NCBI GenBank assembly: GCA_949288455.1
Contig: CASEKF010000011.1
Location: 1 to 21,496, forward strand
Length of the DNA: 21,496 bases
Source of the DNA: an uncultured bacterium
GTDB taxonomy: Bacteria > Vulcanimicrobiota > CADAWZ01
Reading direction: 5' to 3'
The notes beneath the pieces were generated by a model. That model made no database searches. It was not told the origin of the DNA and saw only the letters and a program-made list of their open reading frames with translations. How positions within the stretch are numbered: position 1 is the first letter of the stretch; every line of letters begins with the position of its first letter. Of this stretch, positions 8,383-16,719 are shown piece by piece. A program made the translations under genes and the position numbers.

Positions 8383-9909
8383 ATGACTGGACAACCAAGA
8401 GTAAGAATAGCTCCATCGCCTACCGGAGAACCTCATGTAGGCACGGCATACATAGCTCTTATAAATAGAGCTTTCGCAAAATCTCAAAACGGCAAATTTA
8501 TACTTAGAATCGAAGATACGGATCAAACGCGTTCTACGGCCGCTTCGGAACAGGCTATATTCGATTCTTTAAAATGGCTGGGTCTGACTTGGGACGAAGG
8601 CCCGGACGTAGGAGGGCCTTACGGACCTTACAGACAATCCGAAAGAACCGAAATATATCAACGATACGCTCAAATCCTTTTAGAGAAAGGACTGGCATAT
8701 AAATGTTTCTGCACAAAAGAGGATCTTGCGGCTCTGAGAGAAAAACAGGAAAAAGAGAAAAAGCCGGCTCAAGGATATTTCGCTCAGGATTCGCCTTGCA
8801 GAAAACTTACTCCTGAACAAATTAAAGAAAAAGAAGCGAAAGGAGAACCGTACGTAATCAGACTAAAAGTTCCCGACGAAAATCCCGACGCTTTAATAAC
8901 CTTCTACGATCATACGAGAAAAAAAGAAATCTCGAGAAAATATTCTGAAATAGACGATCAAGTGCTGTTAAAAACAGACGGATTCCCAACTTATCATCTG
9001 GCCAACGTAATAGACGACCATTTAATGGGAATAACGCACGTTTTAAGAGGAGAAGAATGGATAGTTTCGACTCCTAAGCATATACTTCTTTACAATGCCT
9101 TCGGATGGGAAGCTCCAAAATTTTATCATTTATCGCTTCTCAGAAATCCGGATAAAAATAAAAGCAAGATTTCAAAACGGAAGAATCCCGTTTCGCTGAG
9201 ATGGTTTAGAGCCGCGGGCTACGTTCCCGACGCTCTGTTAAATTTTCTTGCTCTAATGGGCTATTCTCGTAGCGCCGAAGGTAAAACGAAAGAAGAGATA
9301 AGTTCCATGGAGCTTTTCTCTATGGACGAATTAATACATGAATTTATCCCGGGCAGAATATCCACTACGGGGCCGGCGTTCGATTATAACAAATTAGACG
9401 CTATAAACGACGCGTATACTCAAAAAATGACAATCGAAGAATTTTGTGCCTACAAAGACGAACGATTAAAATATTTAATGGAATATTTAGGGCCTTTAGC
9501 AGTAGAAACTAAAAATAGATTTAGAAGACTTAATAAAGAGATAGACGATATAACCGGCTTTTTTTTCAAACTGCGCCTTTCATACGATTGCGACGAATTC
9601 AACAAAATAAAAATGCCTCCGGCCGAAATATTATCCATGTTTAAAACTTTGAAAAAAACGTTTAAAGACAAAGCTCTTTTATTAAATAACCCCGCCGATT
9701 TTCACGAATGCATTAACGAGATATCAGAGCGATGCGGGTATTCTTCAAAATCTATCCATATGGCGATAAGAATAGCCGCCTCCGGAGAGGGAGAATCTCT
9801 GCCTTTATACGAATCTCTGGCTCTTCTTGGAGTTTACAGATGCATAAGCAGATTTGACGACGCGGGAGAAGCTTTAGAAAAGCACATAAAAGAACGCAAG
9901 GAGAAATGA
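8383..9909 (+). CDS. gltX: Glutamate-tRNA ligase (GluRS)
   Basis: This 508-aa class I synthetase joins glutamate to tRNA-Glu using ATP. The HIGH-type signature is [12 protein letters not shown] (H18) and the KMSKS-type loop is KISKR (262-266). [10 protein letters not shown] (41-50) is typical of GluRS/GlnRS. C108, C110 and C139 match the zinc-binding cysteines of the E. coli-type enzyme. The C-terminal third is the helical anticodon-binding region, and the length is normal for the family. GGAGG lies 4 bases before the ATG. Because a GlnRS is encoded immediately downstream, this enzyme is probably discriminating (tRNA-Glu only), but that is inference. Its TGA lies within the glnS start region (9907-9909). 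Confidence 0.95.
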   Translation: MTGQPRVRIAPSPTGEPHVGTAYIALINRAFAKSQNGKFILRIEDTDQTRSTAASEQAIFDSLKWLGLTWDEGPDVGGPYGPYRQSERTEIYQRYAQILLEKGLAYKCFCTKEDLAALREKQEKEKKPAQGYFAQDSPCRKLTPEQIKEKEAKGEPYVIRLKVPDENPDALITFYDHTRKKEISRKYSEIDDQVLLKTDGFPTYHLANVIDDHLMGITHVLRGEEWIVSTPKHILLYNAFGWEAPKFYHLSLLRNPDKNKSKISKRKNPVSLRWFRAAGYVPDALLNFLALMGYSRSAEGKTKEEISSMELFSMDELIHEFIPGRISTTGPAFDYNKLDAINDAYTQKMTIEEFCAYKDERLKYLMEYLGPLAVETKNRFRRLNKEIDDITGFFFKLRLSYDCDEFNKIKMPPAEILSMFKTLKKTFKDKALLLNNPADFHECINEISERCGYSSKSIHMAIRIAASGEGESLPLYESLALLGVYRCISRFDDAGEALEKHIKERKEK

Positions 9910-9911
9910 CA

Positions 9912-11618
9912 ATGACCATTACCCAAAAGACTGACAGCGAATTACAAGCGCCCAAAGAAAATACTCCGTCCGATTTTATAAGAGAAATAATAAATTCCGA
10001 TTTAGCCTCGGGAAAACGCAGCCATATCGCGACGCGGTTTCCTCCGGAACCCAACGGATATTTACATATAGGACACGCTAAATCTATCTGCCTGAACTTT
10101 GGCATAGCGCGACAGTATAACGGAACATGCAATCTTAGATTCGACGACACGAATCCCTGTAAAGAAGACGTCGAATATGTCGAATCGATTATGGAAGACG
10201 TAAAATGGCTAGGCTTCGATTGGGAAGACAGAATGTACTACGCTTCCGACTATTTCCAAAAGCTTTACGAGTACGCCGTTAAATTAATTAAGCTTGGAAA
10301 AGCTTACGTATGCGAGCTTACGGCAGACGAAATAAGAGAATATCGCGGAACGTTGACGGAACCCGGCAAAAACAGCCCTTACAGGGACAGAAGCATAGAA
10401 GAAAATCTGGCTCTGTTTGAAAAAATGAAAAAAGGAGAACTTCCGGACGGATCGGCCGTTCTAAGAGCAAAAATAGATATGGCGTCTCCCAATATAAATA
10501 TGCGAGACCCGGCGATATATAGGATACGACATGCCCCTCATCATAGAACCGGAGACGAATGGAATATATATCCTATGTACGATTTTGCCCATTGTCTGTC
10601 AGACAGTATAGAAGGAATCACTCATTCCATATGCACTTTAGAATTTGAAATCCACAGACCCCTTTACAACTGGTACCTCGAAACTCTAAACGTCAAAAAC
10701 CCGCCTCAGCAAATAGAATTCGCAAGATTAAATCTTACTTATACCGTTATGAGCAAAAGAAAACTTCTTCAACTAGTAACGGAAGGTCATGTAAACGGCT
10801 GGGACGATCCAAGAATGCCTACCATAGCGGGCATGAGAAGAAGAGGATTTACTCCGGAAGCCATTAGAAACTTTTGCGAGCAAATAGGAGTGGCAAAAGC
10901 CGATAGTATAGTAGACATGGCGTTCCTGGAGCACTGCATACGAGAAGATCTAAATAAAAAAGCAAAACGGGTAATGGCCGTATTAAATCCGGTAAAATTA
11001 ATAATCGACAATTATCCCGAAGGATTAGAAGAAGAAATAGAAGCCGTCAATAATCCGGAAGATCTCTCACGGGGGACAAGAAAAGTAAAATTTACCAAAG
11101 AGTTGTTTATCGAAAGAGAAGATTTTATGGAAGAACCTATCAAAGGTTTTCATAGATTAAGCCCCGGCAAAGAAGTAAGGCTAAAAGCCGCTTATTACGT
11201 AACATGCTCTCATATCGTAAAAAACGAAGACGGCGTAATAACGGAAATTCACTGTTCATATGATCCTAATACGAAAGGCGGAACGTCTTCCGACGGCAGA
11301 AAAGTACGAGGCACGCTCCATTGGGTCAGCTCGTCGAATTATATCGAAGCGGAAATAAGAATTTATGAAAACTTATTTGCCTGCCTAAATCCGTCAGCGT
11401 TGGACAATTTCATTGACGGATTGAATCCAAATTCTCTTTCCGTCAATAAACAAGCTAAAATAGAGCTTTCAATGGCCAACGCTCAAATTGGAGAAACGGT
11501 ACAATTTGAAAGACTCGGTTATTTCTGTGTAGATAAAGACTCGTCCGCAAATAAATTAATATTTAACAGGACGCTCCCACTGAAAGACAGCTGGGCTAAA
11601 GCGGCTAAAAAAAATTAA
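9912..11618 (+). CDS. glnS: Glutamine-tRNA ligase (GlnRS)
   Basis: From the ATG at 9912 this is a 568-aa class I synthetase that charges tRNA-Gln directly with glutamine. The HIGH signature is [15 protein letters not shown] (HIGH at 52-55) and the KMSKS-type signature is VMSKR (279-283). LRFDDTNP and the C-terminal double beta-barrel anticodon domain (from about 345, with GTLHWVSS) are diagnostic of GlnRS rather than GluRS. There are two candidate ATGs. The one at 9906 overlaps the gltX stop in an ATGA, but GGAG at 9900-9903 is only 2 bases from it. The ATG at 9912 is 8 bases from GGAG and is preferred. Having GlnRS makes the GatCAB transamidation route dispensable for Gln-tRNA; outside Proteobacteria and eukaryotes the gene is often thought to be acquired. 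A strong terminator follows. Confidence 0.95.
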   Translation: MTITQKTDSELQAPKENTPSDFIREIINSDLASGKRSHIATRFPPEPNGYLHIGHAKSICLNFGIARQYNGTCNLRFDDTNPCKEDVEYVESIMEDVKWLGFDWEDRMYYASDYFQKLYEYAVKLIKLGKAYVCELTADEIREYRGTLTEPGKNSPYRDRSIEENLALFEKMKKGELPDGSAVLRAKIDMASPNINMRDPAIYRIRHAPHHRTGDEWNIYPMYDFAHCLSDSIEGITHSICTLEFEIHRPLYNWYLETLNVKNPPQQIEFARLNLTYTVMSKRKLLQLVTEGHVNGWDDPRMPTIAGMRRRGFTPEAIRNFCEQIGVAKADSIVDMAFLEHCIREDLNKKAKRVMAVLNPVKLIIDNYPEGLEEEIEAVNNPEDLSRGTRKVKFTKELFIEREDFMEEPIKGFHRLSPGKEVRLKAAYYVTCSHIVKNEDGVITEIHCSYDPNTKGGTSSDGRKVRGTLHWVSSSNYIEAEIRIYENLFACLNPSALDNFIDGLNPNSLSVNKQAKIELSMANAQIGETVQFERLGYFCVDKDSSANKLIFNRTLPLKDSWAKAAKKN

Positions 11619-11627
11619 AATAATACC

Positions 11628-11662
11628 CGGCGGTTTTTTATACTAAGAAAAACCGCCGTTTA
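11628..11662 (+). terminator. Rho-independent terminator after glnS
   Basis: CGGCGGTTTTT (11628-11638) pairs perfectly with AAAAACCGCCG (11648-11658) around a 9-base loop, followed by TTTATT. It starts 10 bases after the glnS stop and closes the plus-strand run. In the other direction the tail is less T-rich, so termination of the convergent rnd transcript here would be weaker. Confidence 0.85.
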
Positions 11663-11671
11663 TTACTAAAA

Positions 11672-11827
11672 ATGTCGGTAAAAATTGGAACTTGTCACCA
11701 CATTGCTTTAGTACAATGGAATCATGATAAAGACCGTGTAAATATAATGTTCAAGGCCCATCCTAAAACGGAATTGACAAAATTTATAAACGCGTACAAA
11801 TCAGCAAGTTCCAGTAAAAACAAATAA
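11672..11827 (+). pseudogene. IS200/IS605-type transposase (TnpA) fragment, degraded
   Basis: A 51-codon frame from the ATG at 11672 to the TAA at 11825 encodes LVQWNHDKDRVNIMFKAHP followed by TKFINAYKSASS. This matches the middle of IS605-like Y1 transposases as I remember them, usually close to EWNGDKDHIHVLFKAHP and TKFINAYKSASSRLIK. In intact enzymes the D-H-x-H part is the metal-binding HUH motif; here both histidines are replaced (Arg and Asn). The frame stops just after the SASS stretch, so the C-terminal half with the catalytic Tyr is gone, and the N-terminal part is missing too. No insertion ends or TnpB are visible. It is a dead relic in the gap between convergent transcription units. 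It is short and no strong ribosome binding site precedes it. Confidence 0.7.
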
Positions 11828-11861
11828 AGAAAAGTTTAAAATTAAATGAAATTTGAATGCT

Positions 11862-12998
11862 TTATTTCAAATGAAATATTTTTCTAATATCCTCGGCCAA
11901 TAAATTTTTCTGCCAATGCATCATCCCGCATTTAGCAACAAGATCTTCTAAATCCGAAATAGTTTCGGAAGCTATCTTTGACAACGTCTTTTGATTAGCG
12001 ATTAAAGTCGGATTTAAATTCAATTTTAAGGCGATCCTGTCTCTGGCTTCTTTTACTTCGGCCGCTATCCTATCGTCGCACTTTACCGGCTTAACGGCGG
12101 AAGGATGTTTTCTGGAAGGAAGCAAATGCGAAGGAATTCGTCTTGCGGCCTGTCTTGCAAGCTCGCATTTTTCAAATCTGCGCTTGCCTGGTAAAATATG
12201 CTCTGCGACCGGAGATTCAGATACCGGACGATCAGCGGACGCGCACCACTTAGATAATCGTATTAAATCCTCATTTTTTAAAATCTTAAAAACGGGAATA
12301 TTTTTTAGTTTGGCTTCTTCTTCCCTCCAATGCCATAAATGCCGTAAATACGCCAATTCTAAACGTTCTAAAGCATAAGAGCCTTTTATTCTCCAAGAAT
12401 CATTATCTTGAGATTTAAAATCGTTCGCCGAAGTATCTATAAGACGACGACATTGTTCCTCGAACCACTCTAATCGTCCGATTTTATCTAACTCTCCTCT
12501 TAATATTTCGTATAATTCCGGAAGATATTTTACGTCGTTTACGCTATAATCGAACATCTTATCGGGAAGAGGACGTTTTGACCAATCCATTTTCTGAGGG
12601 CCTTTTGCAAGAGTGATATTAAAATGCTTATGCACAAGATCCGCCAAACCGAATTTTTCGTATCCAAGAAACTGCATAGCTATCATCGTATCAAAAACTT
12701 TATCCGGAATAAAATCAAAATCGTTCTTCATAAGTTTAATATCGTAAGCTCCGCTATGAAGAATGATAAGCTTGCCATGCAAAGCCATAAAAAGTTCCGA
12801 GACGTTTTCGTTCGAAAGAGGATCTATAATAAAATTTTCTCCGGCCGCATTAAGCTGAATAAGACAAATTTTAGCGTAATAATGATGTAAACCGTCAGCT
12901 TCCAGATCAATGCAGACATCTTTTACTTGACTCAAAAATTCAAAAAAACTTTCAGGAATTTCGGCTCCGGAAAAAAATTGAAAACGTTCCTTAATCAT
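11862..12998 (-). CDS. rnd: Ribonuclease D (3'-5' exoribonuclease)
   Basis: This 378-aa protein is a DEDDy exonuclease that trims tRNA and other RNA 3' ends. The DEDDy residues are visible at D31 and E33 (CIDLEADG), D86 (HSGAYDIKL), and Y151 and D155 (DYSVNDVKYLPEL), almost exactly where E. coli RNase D has them. An HRDC-type helical domain follows at about 208-290 (ERLELAYLRHLWHWREEE), and a second helical region ends the protein, as usual for the family. Its ATG overlaps the dxr stop by 4 bases (12995-12998, ATGA), so it is translated by coupling to dxr and lies at the end of the rpsB cluster. The stop is followed by an A+T-rich inverted repeat, ATTTGAA/TTCAAAT (11866-11872 with 11851-11857 on the plus strand), a possible weak terminator. 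Confidence 0.92.
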   Translation of the reverse strand: MIKERFQFFSGAEIPESFFEFLSQVKDVCIDLEADGLHHYYAKICLIQLNAAGENFIIDPLSNENVSELFMALHGKLIILHSGAYDIKLMKNDFDFIPDKVFDTMIAMQFLGYEKFGLADLVHKHFNITLAKGPQKMDWSKRPLPDKMFDYSVNDVKYLPELYEILRGELDKIGRLEWFEEQCRRLIDTSANDFKSQDNDSWRIKGSYALERLELAYLRHLWHWREEEAKLKNIPVFKILKNEDLIRLSKWCASADRPVSESPVAEHILPGKRRFEKCELARQAARRIPSHLLPSRKHPSAVKPVKCDDRIAAEVKEARDRIALKLNLNPTLIANQKTLSKIASETISDLEDLVAKCGMMHWQKNLLAEDIRKIFHLK

Positions 12999-14161
12999 AA
13001 AGTTTTTTCCAGTCTTCTTATTAATTCAAGAGCTTTAAGTCTCGCTTGCGAATCGGCATAATAAATATTTTCTAAAGAATCCGCCTTGATAACTTCAATT
13101 TTTGAAATCACTTCGGCCGTCACGGCGTATATATCGCAAAATCTTATTCTGCCTTCCAAAAAAGCCTTTACGGCTTCCTCGTTAGAAGCGTTAAGAACAG
13201 CCGGAGACGCGCCTCCGGCTGCAAAAGCGGCATATGCGAGACCCAGACATGGGAAACGCGCTAAATCGGGTTTTTCAAAAGAAAGAGTAGAAACAGATAA
13301 AAAATCGGTGTCAGACCATTTTTTTGAGAGTCGATCAGGATAAGATAAAGCGTATTGAATAGCTAATCTCATATCAGGCTTAGATAATTGAGCTATAATC
13401 GCTCCGTCGGAAAATTCTACCATAGAATGAATTATGCTTTGAGGATGTATGAGGACGTCCACTTTATCGGCGGGCAATCCGAATAAATGACAAGCTTCGA
13501 TAACTTCAAAGCCTTTGTTCATCAAAGTCGCGCTGTCAACGGTAATTTTTTTTCCCATGGCCCATGTAGGGTGCCGCAGAACCTGACTTACGGAAACGCT
13601 TTTCATACGTTCTAAAGAAAAATCTCTAAGAGATCCGCCGGAACAAGTAAGAATAATTTTATTTAAAAATTCTCTATCCGAGCCGATACACTGAAAAACG
13701 GCGCTGTGTTCGCTATCTACCGGGCGAATAACGATTCCATATCTCTTTGCGAGAGACATGACTAAACTACCTCCGGATACAAGGGCTTCTTTTGTCGCTA
13801 AGGCCAATTGTTTTCCGGCCTTTATAGCGGAGACGACAGGCTTTAAACCTGAAATGCCGACTGAAGAAACTAATACGAGATCGGCCTCGTCCATAGAAGA
13901 AATATAAGAAACGCCCTCTTCGGACGAATACAATTTAGTCGGAGAAGAAGGCGGAAGATTATCCTTAAGCGAACGAAAAGCCCGCTCTTCAATTATAGCT
14001 GCGGCGCAAGGCTGAAAACGTAAAATCTGTTCCAAAAGCTTTTCCCAATTTGAATATGCGGAAAGAGCGACTACGCGAAATTTATCCGGGAAACTTTCTA
14101 TAACGCTAAGGGCTTGAGTCCCTATAGAGCCGGTAGAACCTATTATTGAAATATTTATCAT
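12995..14161 (-). CDS. dxr: 1-deoxy-D-xylulose 5-phosphate reductoisomerase
   Basis: This enzyme catalyses the first committed step of the MEP isoprenoid pathway, converting DXP to MEP with NADPH. It supplies the IPP that UppS, encoded upstream in the same cluster, uses. The 388-aa form begins directly at the NADPH fold (GSTGSIG, 8-14). Active-site elements are present: PVDSEHSAVFQ (D149, E151), RHPTW (H197) and MNKGFEVIEA (N215, K216, E219, E222). The usual LANKE motif reads LATKE (Thr at 123), a small oddity. The frame can be extended upstream to a TTG at 14206, but those extra 15 residues precede the normal fold start and have no ribosome binding site, so the ATG at 14161 is used. No clear Shine-Dalgarno precedes either start. 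It lies 92 bases after cdsA and overlaps rnd by 4 bases. Confidence 0.93.
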   Translation of the reverse strand: MINISIIGSTGSIGTQALSVIESFPDKFRVVALSAYSNWEKLLEQILRFQPCAAAIIEERAFRSLKDNLPPSSPTKLYSSEEGVSYISSMDEADLVLVSSVGISGLKPVVSAIKAGKQLALATKEALVSGGSLVMSLAKRYGIVIRPVDSEHSAVFQCIGSDREFLNKIILTCSGGSLRDFSLERMKSVSVSQVLRHPTWAMGKKITVDSATLMNKGFEVIEACHLFGLPADKVDVLIHPQSIIHSMVEFSDGAIIAQLSKPDMRLAIQYALSYPDRLSKKWSDTDFLSVSTLSFEKPDLARFPCLGLAYAAFAAGGASPAVLNASNEEAVKAFLEGRIRFCDIYAVTAEVISKIEVIKADSLENIYYADSQARLKALELIRRLEKTL

Positions 14162-14253
14162 AACGAAAAAAACATACGCCTTTAAAAAATTAAGAATATT
14201 TGCCAAGAAAAAATATATGAAACAACTCGCTCGTTATATTTTAATATTCGGCC

Positions 14254-15078
14254 TCAAAATCCAATAAAGTAATAAAATAAAAAGCAAGCCGTAGGAGCCG
14301 ATAAAAATAAGGAATCAAATCTGTCGAGAATGCCTCCATGCCCCGGAAGCGAAGCTCCGGAATCTTTAACTTCAACGTCTCTCTTCAGGACAGACTCCCA
14401 CAAATCGCCCATCTGAGCCGTTAAGCTGATAATAAGGCCAAACCACATTGAATCGACAAAACTTAACGTCAAAAGCCTTCCTGCTATAAGGGCTATAATT
14501 ATTCCGGTAAAAATTCCTCCGATAGCTCCTTCGACCGTCTTATTAGGACTAATATGAGGACACAATTTAGTCTTGCCTAAAAATTTTCCAAAGAAAAAAC
14601 TGCCTATATCGGTAAAACAATTAGTCAAAACCAAAAGAAGAGCCATCGCCGCTCCCTGATCTATCGTAAAGCCATACGCCGTTATAGTTCCGGGAACGTC
14701 TCTAAGATAAAAAAGCATAGAGAAAAACCAGCCTATATATATATATCCCAATATAGTTACGGCCGAATCTATCAAAGCAGATACATGATTGTCCTTTCTT
14801 ATCACAAAAACGCACATTGTAATTAAAAGCAGAGCAGTCAGAACAGGAATTGAAAAATCAATAGGCAGCGTCAGAGCGGAAAGATAAAGAATAATAACGC
14901 TTATAACTCCGTTTACATAAGAAGGTTTTATGCCTTTAAATAAAGCGAGCTGATAAAATTCTTTCATTCCCATAATACCTATCGGAAAAATCAACAGAGC
15001 CATCGCCCATTTAGAATGCAGTATCAAGGCGACCGATATTACAATCAGAGCAACTCCGGTAATTATTCTCTTTGCCAT
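14254..15078 (-). CDS. cdsA: Phosphatidate cytidylyltransferase (CDP-diglyceride synthase)
   Basis: This 274-aa integral membrane enzyme makes CDP-diacylglycerol from phosphatidate and CTP, the branch point of phospholipid synthesis. About eight hydrophobic segments are seen. The family signature is intact at 229-256: SVLKRDVEVKDSGASLPGHG followed by GILDRFD. ISPNKTVEGAIGG (176-188) is also typical. The start is uncertain. The frame opens at a TTG (15102) inside the end of uppS, another TTG lies at 15084, and the ATG at 15078 begins MAKRIITG as in relatives. GGAGG in the last codons of uppS lies 11 bases before the second TTG and 17 before the ATG. With the ATG the gene begins 7 bases after the uppS stop, so the two are clearly co-translated. 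Confidence 0.92.
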   Translation of the reverse strand: MAKRIITGVALIVISVALILHSKWAMALLIFPIGIMGMKEFYQLALFKGIKPSYVNGVISVIILYLSALTLPIDFSIPVLTALLLITMCVFVIRKDNHVSALIDSAVTILGYIYIGWFFSMLFYLRDVPGTITAYGFTIDQGAAMALLLVLTNCFTDIGSFFFGKFLGKTKLCPHISPNKTVEGAIGGIFTGIIIALIAGRLLTLSFVDSMWFGLIISLTAQMGDLWESVLKRDVEVKDSGASLPGHGGILDRFDSLFLSAPTACFLFYYFIGF

Positions 15079-15085
15079 CTCCAAA

Positions 15086-15799
15086 TCAAATACCGCCTCC
15101 AAATCTTCTGTTTCTCGACTGATAAGACTCTATAGCTTTTAAAAGGCATTTTTCGTCAAAATCAGGCCAAAGAACGTCGGTAAAATAAAATTCGGCATAA
15201 GCTGACTGCCAAAGCAGAAAGTTGCTTAAGCGTTCCTCTCCGCTTGTTCTTATAATCAAATCGGGATCTTTAATTCCTTCAGTCATTAAATATCGGCCGA
15301 TAACGTCCGGAGAAATATCGTTTAATTCAAATTTTCCCGCCATAACGGCTTCCGCTATCCTTCTAACCGCATAGGCTATTTCATATCTAGAGCCATAATT
15401 AACGGCAAGACATAAAGTCATTCGTTCAAAATTTTCGGTAACTTTTTCAGTTATTTCAAATTCCCGCGTAAGCTTTGGGGGAAGACCCGTTTTATCCCCT
15501 ATTATTTTAAACTTTATTTTCTCTTTAATTAAATATTTTCTTTCTTCCTTCATGTAAAATTCAAAAAGACCCATCAAAAGACTTACTTCTTCAGCCGCTC
15601 TTTTCCAATTTTCGACGGAAAACGCATACGCGGTTAAAGTCTTTATTCCCAGTTTACAACACGATTCGACAATATTATGGAAAGCTTTTTCTCCGGCTTT
15701 ATGTCCGGAAATTACCGGCAGAGATCTCTGTTTGGCCCATCTGCGGTTGCCGTCCATAATTATGGCTATATGTTCGGGAAGATTATCTTTAAGAATCAT
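15086..15799 (-). CDS. uppS: Isoprenyl transferase (undecaprenyl diphosphate synthase)
   Basis: This 237-aa soluble cis-prenyltransferase adds IPP units to FPP to give undecaprenyl-PP, the lipid carrier for peptidoglycan and surface polymers. The catalytic motif IMDGNRRWAK (D16), the SGHKAG loop, TAYAFSVENWKR (57-68) and the C-terminal signature LIIRTSGEERLSNFLLWQ are all intact, and the length is normal. TAAGG lies 8 bases before the ATG. Upstream is a 172-base gap without a clear gene, the largest break inside the minus-strand cluster, which may hold a secondary promoter. Downstream cdsA begins within a few bases of the stop. Confidence 0.95.
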   Translation of the reverse strand: MILKDNLPEHIAIIMDGNRRWAKQRSLPVISGHKAGEKAFHNIVESCCKLGIKTLTAYAFSVENWKRAAEEVSLLMGLFEFYMKEERKYLIKEKIKFKIIGDKTGLPPKLTREFEITEKVTENFERMTLCLAVNYGSRYEIAYAVRRIAEAVMAGKFELNDISPDVIGRYLMTEGIKDPDLIIRTSGEERLSNFLLWQSAYAEFYFTDVLWPDFDEKCLLKAIESYQSRNRRFGGGI

Positions 15800-15909
15800 A
15801 TCGAATACCTTAATCGAATCAAAAAAATTAATTTCAAACTGAACGCCGTATAAAGGTCTTGCGGTATTTAAGGCGCAAATCGCTTAAAATATTTTAAATA
15901 AAAAAGAGA

Positions 15910-15915
15910 ATTATA
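15910..15915 (-). promoter_or_regulatory. Possible internal promoter (-10 only) upstream of uppS
   Basis: A perfect TATAAT on the minus strand (15915-15910) lies in the 172-base gap before uppS. I see no good -35 element at 16-18 bases. It falls in the loop of a 7-base inverted repeat, AAGGCGC/GCGCCTT (15870-15876 and 15924-15930). The support is weak. Confidence 0.25.
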
Positions 15916-15971
15916 TGACAAACGCGCCTTTATTTTAGATAAAACGCGAACGCAAAATCTAATAACGCAAT

Positions 15972-16154
15972 TTACCAATAATCCTCGTATGACAACGCCA
16001 GCTCAGTAATACCGCAAGATTCTCTTACGGAAATAATTCTCAGCCTGCCTACTCCGACATATTTATTCTCAGGTTTTACTATTATAATTTTCAAACTTCC
16101 GGGTTTAAAAGCGCTTAAAATATTGCGATCAAACGCTTCCGCTATCAAATCCAT
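15972..16154 (-). CDS. Small hypothetical protein (60 aa) coupled to frr
   Basis: The ATG (16154-16152) overlaps the frr stop by one base in a TGATG arrangement, the same type of coupling seen elsewhere in this genome. The predicted 60-aa protein begins MDLIAEAFDRN and continues with a beta-strand-like pattern (LKIIIVKPENKYVGVGRLRI) and an acidic aromatic end (YEDYW). It has no signal peptide, membrane segment or Cys motif. I do not recognise a family. The coupling and the strand-like alternation support a real gene, but at this size a chance frame is possible. A TTG at 16157 is a less likely start. Confidence 0.5.
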   Translation of the reverse strand: MDLIAEAFDRNILSAFKPGSLKIIIVKPENKYVGVGRLRIISVRESCGITELALSYEDYW

Positions 16155-16714
16155 CAACCTTCTATTATCTCTTTCTCTTTGGCGGCCGCAATATCGTCAA
16201 AAGTTTTAATATACTTATCGGTAATTTTTTGAACCTGTTCGGCAGCTCTCTTAACTTCGTCTTCGGAAGCGACGGAAGATTTTTTAAGTTTATTGAGCTC
16301 GTCGTTAACGTCTCTTCTTATATTTCTTAAAGATACTTTTCCCTCTTCCGCTTTCTTTTTAACGACTTTCGTTAGTTCTTTTCTACGTTCTCCGGTCAAA
16401 GGCGGAATAGAAAGCCGTATAATATTTCCGTCGTTCACGGGATGTATCCCGATATCAGATTTCTGTATAGCCTTATCTATGGTAGAAAGGACGCTTTTAT
16501 CCCACGGCTGAATAACAATCGAGCGGGGATCCGGCACGGTAATATTAGCGACTTGAGAAATAGGACACATAGATCCGTAAGCCTCTACCTGAACTTTATC
16601 AAGAATAGCGGGCGTAGCTCTCCCGGTTCTAATTCCAATCAAATCTTTTTTGAAAACTTCGACGGTTTTCTTCATTCTATCTTCAGTATTAGAAATTATT
16701 TTAGGATCCAGCAT
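16154..16714 (-). CDS. frr: Ribosome recycling factor
   Basis: This 186-aa cytoplasmic factor acts with EF-G to split post-termination ribosomes. The sequence is typical along its length: the helix with GIRTGRATPAILD, VQVEAYGS, then ITVPDPRSIVIQPWDKS and the C-terminal three-helix bundle with NIRRDVNDELNKLKK. The length is standard. GGAG, placed within the last codons of pyrH, lies 8 bases before the ATG. The gene begins 5 bases after pyrH, the usual tsf-pyrH-frr order. The last bases overlap the start of the 60-aa frame. Confidence 0.96.
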   Translation of the reverse strand: MLDPKIISNTEDRMKKTVEVFKKDLIGIRTGRATPAILDKVQVEAYGSMCPISQVANITVPDPRSIVIQPWDKSVLSTIDKAIQKSDIGIHPVNDGNIIRLSIPPLTGERRKELTKVVKKKAEEGKVSLRNIRRDVNDELNKLKKSSVASEDEVKRAAEQVQKITDKYIKTFDDIAAAKEKEIIEG

Positions 16715-16719
16715 AATGT

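Noticed and set aside
9752-10150. Minus-strand 132-codon frame across the gltX-glnS junction
   Set aside because: Both strands cannot be explained otherwise: the plus strand carries the GluRS end and the GlnRS HIGH motif, and the minus frame shows no family features.
14162-14206. N-terminal extension of dxr from a TTG at 14206
   Set aside because: The extra residues precede the normal start of the NADPH fold, the codon has no ribosome binding site, and the ATG at 14161 matches the family's usual start.
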